NCBI GenBank assembly: GCA_022824525.1
Contig: JAJDZT010000094.1
Location: 1 to 47,780, forward strand
Direction: 5' to 3'
Source of the DNA: Silicimonas sp.
GTDB taxonomy: Bacteria > Pseudomonadota > Alphaproteobacteria > Rhodobacterales > Rhodobacteraceae
DNA: 47,780 nt
The number at the start of each line of letters is the position of its first letter. Position 1 is the stretch's first letter. Shown piece by piece: positions 8,028-16,558 of this stretch. The notes under the pieces are model-generated. The model ran no database searches and was not told the DNA's origin. It saw only the letters and a program-made list of their open reading frames with translations. Both the position numbers and the translations under genes were made by a program.

Positions 8028-9752
8028 CTACTTCAGAAGTATCTCTACGATCGGCGGCCAGATCAGAAGCACGGAAAGTGCAAGGATCTGGATGCAGATA
8101 AAGGGCAGGAAGCCTTTGAAGATATCCGTGAGCGAAATGTGGGGCGGAGCCACCGACTTCAGATAAAACGCTGCCGGGCCGAAGGGTGGCGACAGGAAAC
8201 TCACCTGCATGTTCATACAGAACAGCACCCCGAACCAGACGGCCACGTATTTTGGCTGAAGCTCACCGAGAAGTCCGATCTCCTCGATCGGCAGACGCTG
8301 CACGATTGGCAGGAACACCGGGATGATCAGCAGAACGATGCCCACCCAGTCCATGAACGCACCCATGAACAGAAGGATCACCATCATCACCAGAAGGATA
8401 CCCATCGTCGGCAACTCGGCGCCGATGATCAGGTTGGCGACATAGGTCGGCCCGCCCGCGATCGTATAGGCCCCCGCAAGCGCCGTCGCGCCGATGGTCA
8501 CCCAGATGATCGTGCCGGTCGACTTGAGCGTGCGCATAAGGCTGTCCCAGACAAGGTCCAGCGAGGCTTCGCCGCGGAACAAGGCGATCAGGAAGACGGC
8601 TACTGCGCCCATGCCCGCGGCCTCGGTGATGCCGGTGATGCCACCATAGATCGACCCCATGACGACGCCGATAACCACGATCGGTGGCACGAGGCCCTTG
8701 CCCATGTTCCAGCCGGTCTTTGTGCGTGACAGGCCGAAGACGAAGAAGATTAGCGCAAGAGCGACACCGGTGACGCCGGCGAACCACGGAACGTCGGCTG
8801 GAGTGCCCCAGAAGATCTCGTCCACACCCTCGGCCATGATATTCTGTCCGGTCACAGTGAAGAACAGGGCCCGCAGGAAAAGGGCCGCCGAAAATCCTGC
8901 CAAAAGAACACTCAGGAATGCCCCGAACAGCATTGCCTTCTCGCTACCTTGCGGTTGCGCATCAAGCTCAGCCTTTTCTGCTTGCAGCGCCTGAAGTTCG
9001 GCCTCCTGATCGGTGTTAAGCCCGCTCAAGGCGTCCAACTCTCCCATGCGCTTTTCGATCCGTTCATGAGGGAAGGGCGCGTGGGAGGGGTTCATCTGCG
9101 TGCGGATGATGATGTAGATGATGATGAAGCTGGCCAGCATGAAACCCGGGACGAAGGCCGCCGTGAACAGCGCCTTGATCGAGGTCTCCGTGATCAGTCC
9201 ATAGATGATCAGCACGATCGACGGCGGGATCATGGTCCCGAGCGAACCCGAGGCGCAGATCGTCCCGATGGCCAGGTTTTGATTGTAGCCGAGCCGCAGC
9301 ATCTGGGGCAGGGCGATCAGGCCGAGAAGTACGACCTCGCCACCGATGATGCCGGACATCGCTGCCATGATAACAGCCATGATCGAGGTGACGATGGCGA
9401 TGCCGCCCCGGGTCCGGTTGAGCCAGACGCTGAGCGATGAATACATGTCCTTCGCAATACCCGACCGCTCCAGCAGAGCGGCCATGAATATGAATAAGGG
9501 TATCGATATGAGGACATAGTCGGTCAGGAGTCCGTATATTCGTTGGGCTATGATGTTTAGGGGGCCTGATCCCGGTCGCCCGGTCAGTATCCCGTCGCCA
9601 AAGGTCCAGGGCTGTGTCAGCAAGGACGGCTCGAACTTCATCACGAGGACGAGCACTGAAAGGACGGCAGAGGCCATGCCGAGAGGCATGCCGATGGCGA
9701 GAAGCGCCAGAAGGCCCAGCATTAGGACCAGTGAGATCGTTCCGATATCCAT
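8028..9752 (-). CDS. TRAP transporter large permease (DctM), enlarged form
   Basis: This integral membrane subunit drives sodium-coupled uptake of a substrate handed over by the periplasmic binding protein. It has many hydrophobic helices and the family motifs SGIIGGEV, ASGSLGTMIPPSI and GLITETSIKALF, with SPPFGPAAFY near the end. At 574 residues it is about 150 longer than usual. A hydrophilic, coiled-coil-like cytoplasmic stretch (ERIEKRMGELDAL...LQALQAEKAELDAQ, roughly residues 230-275) and extra transmembrane segments split the two halves. The start overlaps the last base of the dctQ stop region, so translation is coupled. It belongs to a three-gene operon transcribed binding protein first. 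Confidence 0.93.
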   Translation of the reverse strand: MDIGTISLVLMLGLLALLAIGMPLGMASAVLSVLVLVMKFEPSLLTQPWTFGDGILTGRPGSGPLNIIAQRIYGLLTDYVLISIPLFIFMAALLERSGIAKDMYSSLSVWLNRTRGGIAIVTSIMAVIMAAMSGIIGGEVVLLGLIALPQMLRLGYNQNLAIGTICASGSLGTMIPPSIVLIIYGLITETSIKALFTAAFVPGFMLASFIIIYIIIRTQMNPSHAPFPHERIEKRMGELDALSGLNTDQEAELQALQAEKAELDAQPQGSEKAMLFGAFLSVLLAGFSAALFLRALFFTVTGQNIMAEGVDEIFWGTPADVPWFAGVTGVALALIFFVFGLSRTKTGWNMGKGLVPPIVVIGVVMGSIYGGITGITEAAGMGAVAVFLIALFRGEASLDLVWDSLMRTLKSTGTIIWVTIGATALAGAYTIAGGPTYVANLIIGAELPTMGILLVMMVILLFMGAFMDWVGIVLLIIPVFLPIVQRLPIEEIGLLGELQPKYVAVWFGVLFCMNMQVSFLSPPFGPAAFYLKSVAPPHISLTDIFKGFLPFICIQILALSVLLIWPPIVEILLK

Positions 9753-10648
9753 TACTTGACGTCCTTGCCCTGAATGCTGCCCCGGGTGACGTCGAGGTCA
9801 CCCACGCCTTCGTCTCCGACTGCGGCCTTTAGCCGTTCCAACTCGTCCTGATCGATGTCGTCGGCAGCGGTGTGGATCACCGGTTCCGCATTCCAATCAG
9901 ATATCAGGTTAACCACGGCTTGAACGGCCACGAGCATGATAATGATCAGCAGAGTTGGTTTGAGAGTGGCGGGAATTGGTGGATCGAACGCCGTACCGAA
10001 AGTCTCCCAACGGTGCAATTTGTCCAGCGCCTCACCGTAACCGCCGTACACCAGGAAGAAGGCGAAAATGACGATCAGCAGGGTCGATATGACATCAAAT
10101 GTCCGTTGCAACCAACGGGGGCAGACATCGTACAAAAGGAAGATGCGGATGTGGCTCCGCTGTTGCATCGCGTAAAGGCCGGCGCAAAGGAAGATGAAGC
10201 CCGCGATCCAAAGAGATAGTTCGTTGGCCCAAAGCGTCGGAGCTTCGAGTACATAACGCAGGAAGACTTCGTAGATCATCACGCCGGTCAGGCAGACAAT
10301 CAGCATCATGGTAACGCGGCCGATGAAAACCGATGCACGGTCTGCAGGGCGCCAGCTCTCGAATTCCATCGGGGCGCGTCGGACGGTTTTCATGCCGATG
10401 ATGAAAAAAAGTGGGATGCCAATGAGGGTCAGATAGTCGATCCAGTCCGATTGGCCTTCGAAGGGACCAGACATTCCTGGCGTTACATCGTTTCGCATGT
10501 GCAAGCCCAGAAGGTTGGGGACCGCCACTTCATCGGGCGGGAACCAATCCAATATCAGGGCTGGCAGATGCCAAACGATCCAGCCAGCGCAAAGAATGAA
10601 AAGAAGCGGAATTATCCACTCGATCAAGCTACCGGATTTCTCCTGCAT
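9752..10648 (-). CDS. TRAP transporter small permease (DctQ), extended
   Basis: This is the small membrane subunit of the TRAP system, preceded by an excellent GGGAGGGGAC ribosome binding site. The C-terminal half is a normal four-helix DctQ domain (GRVTMMLIVCLTGVMIYEVF, then RYVLEAPTLWANELS). The first 90 residues add two more hydrophobic segments and a WFPPDE loop, giving 298 residues where 160-200 is common. The tail is acidic and hydrophilic. Enlarged DctQ paired with enlarged DctM marks a distinct TRAP subgroup. Confidence 0.88.
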   Translation of the reverse strand: MQEKSGSLIEWIIPLLFILCAGWIVWHLPALILDWFPPDEVAVPNLLGLHMRNDVTPGMSGPFEGQSDWIDYLTLIGIPLFFIIGMKTVRRAPMEFESWRPADRASVFIGRVTMMLIVCLTGVMIYEVFLRYVLEAPTLWANELSLWIAGFIFLCAGLYAMQQRSHIRIFLLYDVCPRWLQRTFDVISTLLIVIFAFFLVYGGYGEALDKLHRWETFGTAFDPPIPATLKPTLLIIIMLVAVQAVVNLISDWNAEPVIHTAADDIDQDELERLKAAVGDEGVGDLDVTRGSIQGKDVK

Positions 10649-10714
10649 GTCCCCTCCCTTGGCGATGCGTTTGCCCGCATCTTTGCACAGCGTTTTGCCG
10701 TGTTAAGACGGATT

Positions 10715-10738
10715 GGGCCCTGCGCGATTGCAGGGCCC
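10715..10738. promoter_or_regulatory. Intercistronic stem-loop between dctP and dctQ
   Basis: GGGCCCTGC and GCAGGGCCC form a perfect 9-bp stem with a 6-base loop. On the transcribed minus strand no T run follows. It is therefore more likely an attenuator or an mRNA-stabilising hairpin that raises binding protein above permease levels than a full terminator. Confidence 0.6.
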
Positions 10739-10758
10739 TTTCCCTTAGCTTTCAGGTA

Positions 10759-11775
10759 TTATTCGGCAACCAGTCCGAGCTGCTTCAGGTAAGCCATGTG
10801 CGACTCAACCAGAGCCTTGGCTTCTGGTGTGGTCGCAAACTCGGGCCATGTGGCCTGTGCAGCAGCGCGGAACTTGGCGAGCTCTTCCGAGCTCCACTCC
10901 GACAGGGTCACGCCCTGCTCGCGCAGCATTGCAGCAGCTTCCGCATTTGCCTTCTCGAAGGTCAGCGCGGTGCGCAGAGCGAGCGCTTCGAAGGCAACCT
11001 TCATGATGCGCTGGTGATGCTCGGGCATTGCGTTGAACACGTCGAGGTTACAGGCCAGGTGGTCCGACGGCATCGAGTGGAAGCCAGGGTAGTTGGCGTA
11101 TTTGACGATGTCGTAGAGACCGAGGCCCACGTTATTGGCCAGGCCCGATGCGTCAGCACCGTCGATGATGCCGGTTTCAAGAGCGGTAAAGATCTCGGTG
11201 AAGTCCATCACGATCGGTGAGGCGCCGAGCTTTTCGAAGATCTTGGTTTCCATGCCCGGAGGCGAACGGAATTTCCAGCCTTTGAAATCTTCGACCTTTG
11301 CGATCGGCTTGGACGAGGCAAAGCTTTCCTGTCCGTAAATCCACCAGCCGATCAGCTCCATGTTGTACTTGTTGTAGAGCGGCTTGGCAGCTTCTTTGCC
11401 GCCGCCGTAGTACAACCATGATAGCTGCTGGTAAGGTGTCGCGTAGCCACCCATGATGTCGCCCACGAATTGGAACGCAGGGTTTTTACCGGTCTGGTAG
11501 CCACCGCCCGTGAAGTCACAGTCGAGAATGCCCGTGGCTGCCGCGTCAAAGGTTTCGACCGACTTCACAACGGAAGACGACCAGAACATTTCGACCTGGA
11601 TTTCGCCATTCGACATCGCGGTGATGTCGTCGATGTACCCTTGTGCCAGCTTGCCGGAAACGGTTTCCGGTGCGTAGTGCGTCTGGATACGAAGCGTGGT
11701 GGTTTGCGCCGAGGCAACGGTCGCAGTTAGAGCGAGCGCCGAAGCGGCGACGCTCAGTTTCTTGATCAGGTCCAT
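10759..11775 (-). CDS. TRAP transporter periplasmic binding protein (DctP)
   Basis: A 338-residue periplasmic receptor. The ATG at 11775 is chosen because TAAGGGAGGAC precedes it and a Sec signal peptide follows (MDLIKKLSVAASALALTATV, cleavage after ASAQ). The frame is open further upstream but without signal-peptide character. The mature part contains the DctP core: KVEDFKGWKFRSPPGMETKI with the conserved arginine that binds substrate carboxylates, then FTEIFTALETGIIDGADA. Those segments and the enlarged permeases recall the 2-oxoacid-binding TakP group, but this is only a resemblance. First gene of the dctPQM operon; a palindromic operator lies 82 bases upstream. Confidence 0.93.
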   Translation of the reverse strand: MDLIKKLSVAASALALTATVASAQTTTLRIQTHYAPETVSGKLAQGYIDDITAMSNGEIQVEMFWSSSVVKSVETFDAAATGILDCDFTGGGYQTGKNPAFQFVGDIMGGYATPYQQLSWLYYGGGKEAAKPLYNKYNMELIGWWIYGQESFASSKPIAKVEDFKGWKFRSPPGMETKIFEKLGASPIVMDFTEIFTALETGIIDGADASGLANNVGLGLYDIVKYANYPGFHSMPSDHLACNLDVFNAMPEHHQRIMKVAFEALALRTALTFEKANAEAAAMLREQGVTLSEWSSEELAKFRAAAQATWPEFATTPEAKALVESHMAYLKQLGLVAE

Positions 11776-11856
11776 GAAGTCCTCCCTTAAGTCCTGATAG
11801 GCCCGGCTTTGCCGGTATGTGCGGGTTGGTTCCCTTACGTCTGGTAACGCTAGCAA

Positions 11857-11866
11857 TGGTATACCA
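11857..11866. promoter_or_regulatory. Palindrome TGGTATACCA, candidate GntR-type operator of the first TRAP operon
   Basis: A perfect 10-base palindrome, 82 bases before the dctP start. The TGGT-N2-ACCA pattern is typical of FadR/FCD-type GntR regulators. It matches 9 of 10 bases of TGGTATACTA in the operator near the GntR gene at 32.86 kb, so one regulator may touch both TRAP operons. Confidence 0.45.
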
Positions 11867-12235
11867 CCGCGTCCATAAGTTTTTGTCATCTTGGGTTATT
11901 TGGTGTGTATTGGGTTTTCGTAGGGGCAACAGTGACGGTTTTCACCCTGAATATGGTGGCATGGGACACCTCATTTCGCGCAAGGCGAACCTGTTCTTCG
12001 CAGCAGTTTCAAACTGAGGTCTTATCATGTGCATTTGGGAGCAACCGACCAGTCAATACGTTGCGCGGCTAACGTCCATGATAGCTTTAGCCACGTCGCC
12101 CTGAAGGCCCGGCAACCAAACAGGGTAGTGGAGTTTGACGGCGGGGTTGTGAAATTCCCAATTACTTATAATTATAGTCGGGAATTGATTGGGGCGGAAA
12201 AAGCGTCCTGAAACTTTAGAAAGCTGCGAAACGTC
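11867..12235. other. Intergenic region, no supported gene
   Basis: Several short open frames exist but none has a ribosome binding site, a recognisable motif or a good position. The stretch is AT-richer than its surroundings (for example near 12150-12190). It would hold the remote promoter of the TRAP operon and the promoter of the small gene at 12236. Nothing else was seen. Confidence 0.5.
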
Positions 12236-12658
12236 ATGCATTTGAGACAGAGTGCGACTGTCTGGGACAGGAAAGACGAGGCCCCGGTCGAACTAGGTTC
12301 GCGTGGTTTCATCAATCATCTTCGTTTCGTCGCTCTTGGCTGTCGATCCAAAGCGCGGACGGATTTGTTCAGGGCCTGTGCTGTCCTCTCTTTGGAAAGG
12401 TCGCAGTCAATACAGGCGTATTCGGAAGCGCTCATGCTTTGCATTAATGATGCGCTTGAAGCGCGGGCGGTTCTTTTTCGCCCCGGCACAAAAGAGCATT
12501 CCTTCGACGAAGCGTGGTTGGTGCAACTGGCCAATTGTTTGCAGCGGGGGGAAGAGGCGAGTGTGCGCTTTCTGTTGTGCTCCCGCGTGAAACGCGAATA
12601 TCACCGGAACCTCCGGTTTCTCGTGTCACGGATCTCGGAACAGTTTGGCCTTGGCTGA
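12236..12658 (+). CDS. Conserved-looking hypothetical protein
   Basis: The product is not a recognised family. It is 140 residues, soluble and without signal or membrane segments. Its C-terminal half is well ordered: FRPGTKEHSFDEAWLVQLAN, then a cysteine-bearing helix FLLCSRVKREYHRNLRFLVS. The pattern of an FRPG turn, a SFDE-W-L helix and an R-rich helix looks like a real small globular protein and recalls uncharacterised Rhodobacterales proteins of 110-150 residues. The start is uncertain, because the first 25 residues look random and no good ribosome binding site is seen; an internal start is possible. It converges on the DUF1289 gene with 17 bases between stops. Confidence 0.55.
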   Translation: MHLRQSATVWDRKDEAPVELGSRGFINHLRFVALGCRSKARTDLFRACAVLSLERSQSIQAYSEALMLCINDALEARAVLFRPGTKEHSFDEAWLVQLANCLQRGEEASVRFLLCSRVKREYHRNLRFLVSRISEQFGLG

Positions 12659-12675
12659 AGCCGACCCAGGGGGCA

Positions 12676-12933
12676 TTACGCAGCGTTGCGCGCGGCGTCG
12701 ACTGGCTTCACCTTCTTCTTGAGGCACTTCCGAAGGTACGCGGGAGCCCAGTGCGCATAGCGGCCAAGTTGCGATTGCTGACCAACCAGCATTTCGACAA
12801 AGGCCTCGCGATGCTTGTTTTTCTTGAGTTGCTTGAACAGCGACTTTTGCGCTTTCGTCATCGAACATCCAATGCAATGGCCGCCTCGCTTGAATTTACA
12901 GACATCTATGCAGGGACTTGGAGTTTTCGCCAT
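12676..12933 (-). CDS. DUF1289 family protein
   Basis: An 85-residue protein with the DUF1289 pattern: SPCIDVCKFKRGGHCIGCSM holds four cysteines (C-x3-C-x7-C-x2-C), suggesting a metal or Fe-S site. A basic helix with W and R residues follows. The ATG has GAGGCAACA upstream. Function of the family is unknown. It lies downstream of hemP on the same strand at about 200 bases and could be in the same iron-related transcript. Confidence 0.85.
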   Translation of the reverse strand: MAKTPSPCIDVCKFKRGGHCIGCSMTKAQKSLFKQLKKNKHREAFVEMLVGQQSQLGRYAHWAPAYLRKCLKKKVKPVDAARNAA

Positions 12934-13138
12934 TGTTGCCTCAGAGTTCGCGGTCGCCTTTCACAAGGCGTCGCCATGTGTCAGTTGGAATGATTTCTAC
13001 TCGACGGACCGCGTTCGGATCATCAAGGCATGCACCGAGGAAATGGGTGCTCCGTCCCCTCGTGATGCCTAACCTTTGATCTTCCCGATATCCCGGTGAG
13101 ACTTGCACACGCACCGCAACCGCCCGTACGAACCTCAA

Positions 13139-13303
13139 TCATTTCGTAAGGATCAGTTTTCCGGCGCGCGTGATGCGCAGAAAGTAGCGGTGGTCATCCA
13201 GAAGAATGCAGACTTGGGTTTCGCCGTTGATGAGGTCCCGGGCATCGTAGGTCGTAACCGCAGGAGCACTGGTTGATGGGGGAAGGTCTGCCATGTTGTT
13301 CAT
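13139..13303 (-). CDS. hemP: Hemin uptake protein HemP
   Basis: This is a 54-residue protein. The sequence has the HemP signature: YDARDLINGE, then a strand-rich ILLDDHRYFLRITRAGKLIL ending in TK. HemP is a small protein linked to haem uptake and, in Burkholderia, to transcriptional activation of the haem receptor gene. The ATG at 13303 overlaps the stop of the small gene upstream (TCATGA), so translation is coupled; a second ATG three codons later is also possible. No haem receptor or hmuTUV genes follow in this window. Confidence 0.88.
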   Translation of the reverse strand: MNNMADLPPSTSAPAVTTYDARDLINGETQVCILLDDHRYFLRITRAGKLILTK

Positions 13304-13464
13304 GATCTTTGCTCCATTCTGTCGATGATCCTTTCAAGAATTTGGTCAGTTGGCGCCCAACCGGTGAACGCGAGATTGAGCAATTCGGTCCAGCAAATCG
13401 AAGGTTCTGATTGATCTGTGGTGTGGTCCGCTGATCGCTGTGGTTCGGTCGTGAGTGAGTTCAT
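13300..13464 (-). CDS. Small ORF translationally coupled to hemP, unknown
   Basis: A 54-codon frame, MNSLTTEPQRSADHT and so on, ending with WAPTDQILERIIDRMEQRS. It is preceded by ACAGGAGACGC, a good ribosome binding site, and its stop TGA overlaps the hemP ATG. The N-terminal half is polar and probably disordered; the C-terminal half could form an amphipathic helix. No family is recognised. Position, ribosome binding site and coupling argue that it is translated. It may be a regulatory leader or a partner of HemP. The candidate iron operator lies 68 bases upstream. Confidence 0.65.
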   Translation of the reverse strand: MNSLTTEPQRSADHTTDQSEPSICWTELLNLAFTGWAPTDQILERIIDRMEQRS

Positions 13465-13531
13465 AATGAGCGTCTCCTGTTCGGTAGGTCCGGGCTTCCT
13501 GCACAGGGTGGCTGAGACTCGATACCTAATT

Positions 13532-13550
13532 TCTGATAGAAACAGTAAGA
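13532..13550. promoter_or_regulatory. Candidate iron-responsive operator in the hemP/fbpB divergent promoter
   Basis: Read on the minus strand it is TCTTACTGTTTCTATCAGA, matching 13 of 19 bases of the site before fbpA at 16559. It includes the perfect dyad TTTCTGATAGAAA (13530-13542). It lies 68 bases before the small ORF and 90 before fbpB. A TTGACT that could be a -35 element toward hemP is next to it. It may correspond to the Rhodobacterales iron box described by comparative genomics, but the consensus could not be checked here. Confidence 0.55.
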
Positions 13551-13639
13551 TAAGTCAATCCCGACAAAAACAATCAGCACTACTCATCGCTGGATTTCTG
13601 AGCTAGTTCCAACGCGGTGAAAGAAGAAACTTGGGCTAA

Positions 13640-15289
13640 ATGAACAATCGGCTCGTCTCCCTGACTGCACTGTTGATTGCGGTGATCTGCGTTTTGCCGA
13701 TCATTGGTGTGGTGCTGGCGGCTGCGTTCGGCACCTTGGACACGCTTGCGTTTTTGGCCGAGACCGTGCTTTGGCGTTACGCTTGGACGACACTGGTTCT
13801 GGTCGTTCTTGTGGCGATTGGCAGTATGGCGATCGGGGTCGCTACCGCGTGGCTCGTAGTGACATGTGACTTTGCTGGTCGACGGATCCTTGAAGTGGCC
13901 CTCGTCGTTCCGCTCGCGTTTCCTGCGTATGTCCTTGCCTACGCATACACGGATGTCCTCGATCATCCCGGGATCGTGCAGTCAACGCTTCGGTCCGTCA
14001 TGGGGTGGGGGCCACGGGATTATTGGTTCCCGGAGATACGATCGCTGGGTGGCGCAGCAGTCATGTTGACGTTGGTGCTCTACCCTTACGTCTATCTCAT
14101 GGCGCGCGCCGCCTTTCGTATGCAAGCAGCACAACCCTTTTACGCTGCCCGGTCCCTTGGATCGTCGCCGCTGCAGGCATTTTTGAAAGTGTCCTTGCCG
14201 ATGGCGCGACCCGCCATCGCGGCCGGGGCGCTACTTGTCGTGATGGAGACAATCGCAGACTTTGGAACGGTCGCACATTTCAGCGTGCAGACCTTTGCGA
14301 CCGGCATTTATACAAGTTGGTTTGGTTTGGCTGACCGGGGGGCGGCCGCCCAACTGGCTTTGGGACTTCTCACCCTGGCACTTCTTGTTGCAGCGCTCGA
14401 GTATATGAACCGTGGCAATACGGGATATGCCGTTCGGGGGCGGCAGGAGCGTTTCGTCCGATTTCAACTGAGCGGGCGGCGCGCCGTCGCGGCGCAATTG
14501 GCTTGCTTTTTCCCTGTTCTCTTCGGCGTACTCATTCCAACCATTACGCTCATATTGATGGGTCTCAGGTCGGAACAGGTCTTCTTCAGTCCTCGTTACC
14601 TGAAGTTCGTTCAAAACACGCTTTTCCTCGCCGGGGTTGCCGCAATCGTCACGGTCGCCGCTGCGGTCATCTTGGGCACGTTCCATCGTTTCGCAAACAG
14701 CCGCCGGTCTTTGGTGGCTCTGTTCATCGGACGGCTTGGCTACGCGGTGCCCGGCGGTGTGATCGCGGTTGGACTGATGGTCCCATTCGCGCGCTTCGAC
14801 AACTGGCTCGATGCACAGATGGAGGCCTGGTTTGATATCTCGACCGGCCTCCTGATCTCCGGCTCAATCTGGCTGATGATCGCGGCCTATATGATCCGGT
14901 TCATGGCAGCTGCTCTTGGAGCCTACGACAGCGGATTGGCGACGGTCACTCCGAACGTCGACGCTGCCTCCCGTGTGCTTGGCAGTTCCGGCTGGGCCAC
15001 AGTGCGGCGAGTGCATTTGCCGGTTTTACGGGGGAGTGTCCTGACCGCGTTACTAATCGTCTTCGTGGACACCGTTAAAGAACTTCCGGCGACCTTGATC
15101 CTTCGCCCATTCAACTATGACACGCTGGCCGTGCAAGCGTTTCGGCTTGCCTCGGACGAACGACTTGAGGGCGCGGCGGTGCCCAGTCTGATCATTGCAT
15201 GCATAGGTTTGCTGCCTGTGATCCTGCTCTGTGCGCAGATCGGGGATTGGAGAGGCCAACCGAAGGGTTCACAAAACCCGGTTGTTTAG
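13640..15289 (+). CDS. fbpB: Iron(III) ABC transporter permease (FbpB type)
   Basis: A fused permease of 549 residues with two sets of about six transmembrane helices. Each half carries an EAA-type ATPase-docking loop: AARSLGSSPLQAFLKVSLPM in the first and AASRVLGSSGWATVRRVHLP in the second. This is the FbpB/SfuB architecture used for ferric iron. The ATG follows AAGAAGAAAC, a modest ribosome binding site. The binding protein gene fbpA is convergent downstream, not in the same operon. No fbpC ATPase gene is present in the window. The shared promoter region with hemP and its dyad suggest iron repression. Confidence 0.9.
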   Translation: MNNRLVSLTALLIAVICVLPIIGVVLAAAFGTLDTLAFLAETVLWRYAWTTLVLVVLVAIGSMAIGVATAWLVVTCDFAGRRILEVALVVPLAFPAYVLAYAYTDVLDHPGIVQSTLRSVMGWGPRDYWFPEIRSLGGAAVMLTLVLYPYVYLMARAAFRMQAAQPFYAARSLGSSPLQAFLKVSLPMARPAIAAGALLVVMETIADFGTVAHFSVQTFATGIYTSWFGLADRGAAAQLALGLLTLALLVAALEYMNRGNTGYAVRGRQERFVRFQLSGRRAVAAQLACFFPVLFGVLIPTITLILMGLRSEQVFFSPRYLKFVQNTLFLAGVAAIVTVAAAVILGTFHRFANSRRSLVALFIGRLGYAVPGGVIAVGLMVPFARFDNWLDAQMEAWFDISTGLLISGSIWLMIAAYMIRFMAAALGAYDSGLATVTPNVDAASRVLGSSGWATVRRVHLPVLRGSVLTALLIVFVDTVKELPATLILRPFNYDTLAVQAFRLASDERLEGAAVPSLIIACIGLLPVILLCAQIGDWRGQPKGSQNPVV

Positions 15290-15415
15290 CCCTGTCAGCG
15301 AGAGGCGGTGCGGCCCAGTGGCTTGTTCAAAGACAAACTTCTCATTTCAGCTTTCCACGCACCGGGAATTCTTCGCCAGGATATTGGGTGCGCAGGTGCA
15401 AATCTGACCACTTGC

Positions 15416-15442
15416 AAAAAAGGCGCGCCGGATGGCGCGCCT
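15416..15442 (-). terminator. Rho-independent terminator of fbpA
   Basis: AGGCGCGCC and GGCGCGCCT form a 9-bp GC-rich stem with a 4-base loop (15421-15442). On the minus strand it is followed by TTTTTT. It lies 23 bases after the fbpA stop codon. Confidence 0.9.
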
Positions 15443-15464
15443 CAAGATCGTTATGACAGCAAGA

Positions 15465-16487
15465 CTACTCCCAGCCGGCCTCGCCAAGAATCCTCTGGGC
15501 CGCACCAATGTTTTCGGCGATGTCCGAAAGGGCGATTGTGTCAGGCCGGAACATACCAAGTTCAGCCACCGACGGCGCAAGTCCGATACCCGGCACCGCA
15601 GGGTACTCATCATTGCCGGCAGAGAAGTACTTCTGGGCTTGTTCAGAAGCGAGATATTCAAGGAACTTGATCGCGTTCTCTTTGTTTGGCGCGTTCGCGG
15701 CCACCCCGCCGCCTGAAATATTCATGTGAGCGCCGATGTCGTTCTGGTTCGGGAAAACCCAACCGATCATGTCCGTGCTCTCGGAAAGGTTGGACACGTC
15801 TCTGCGCAGCGCGCGGGCAAAGTAGTAGGTGTTCGACATTGCAATATCGCACTCGCCCGAGACGATGCCGCGAAGCTGGTCGGTGTCGCCGCCTTGCGGT
15901 GCGCGGGCAAAGTTGCCCACAACGGCTTTCGCCCAGTCACTCACGGCGTCTTCGCCAAGATGAGCGATCAGTGCGGCCACAATGTTTTGTGTGTAGACGT
16001 TGGAGGAGGAGCGGATGCAGACCTTACCGGCATATTCCGGGCTCGCGAGATCCTGATAGGTCATCGGCGGGTTCGGCACATCGGCCTTGTCGTAAAAAAG
16101 GATGCGCGCACGCTGCGAAAATGCGAACCACTGGTTGTCATCGTCTTGCAGGTAGGATGGGATTGCTGCCTCTAGTATCGGGCTTTCGACGGACTGTAGC
16201 AGCCCCATCTCTTTCGCTCGTGTGATGCGAACTGTGTCCACGGTCAGGAACACATCAACCGGGGAATTTGCGCCTTCAGCGTCCATCCGGGCGATCAACT
16301 CGTCCGCGTTTCCTTCAATACGGTTTATGGTGATACCCGTGGCTTCCGTGAAGTCGGAGTAGAGCCGCTCGTCGGTGTCATAGTGACGTGACGAATAAAG
16401 GTTTACCTCACCCTCCGCGAGCGCGTCCGTTGCCAGAACAGCAGATGCGGCGAGCGCCAAAACACAGGTCTTGGCTGTCATTTTCAT
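15465..16487 (-). CDS. fbpA: Iron(III) ABC transporter periplasmic binding protein (FbpA type)
   Basis: A 340-residue periplasmic ferric-iron receptor. The start at 16487 follows GGGAGACATCGAC and gives a clean signal peptide (MKMTAKTCVLALAASAVLAT, cleavage near DALA-EG). The mature start VNLYSSRHYDTDERLYSDF is typical of FbpA/FutA, and the tyrosine pair in SNTYYFARAL is the expected iron ligand site. YSSRHYDTD supplies further candidate ligands. It is transcribed toward fbpB and ends at a strong terminator. A candidate iron operator sits 72 bases upstream. Confidence 0.93.
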   Translation of the reverse strand: MKMTAKTCVLALAASAVLATDALAEGEVNLYSSRHYDTDERLYSDFTEATGITINRIEGNADELIARMDAEGANSPVDVFLTVDTVRITRAKEMGLLQSVESPILEAAIPSYLQDDDNQWFAFSQRARILFYDKADVPNPPMTYQDLASPEYAGKVCIRSSSNVYTQNIVAALIAHLGEDAVSDWAKAVVGNFARAPQGGDTDQLRGIVSGECDIAMSNTYYFARALRRDVSNLSESTDMIGWVFPNQNDIGAHMNISGGGVAANAPNKENAIKFLEYLASEQAQKYFSAGNDEYPAVPGIGLAPSVAELGMFRPDTIALSDIAENIGAAQRILGEAGWE

Positions 16488-16558
16488 GTCGATGTCTCCC
16501 TGGGACAATACCTTACTGAAATACTCGGTTTCATATTCGGGGCGGACATGCAACCCTT

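Noticed and set aside
12941..13138. 65-codon TTG frame between hemP and the DUF1289 gene
   Set aside because: It fits the gap between two same-strand genes but has a TTG start, no ribosome binding site and no recognised motif; kept only as a possibility.
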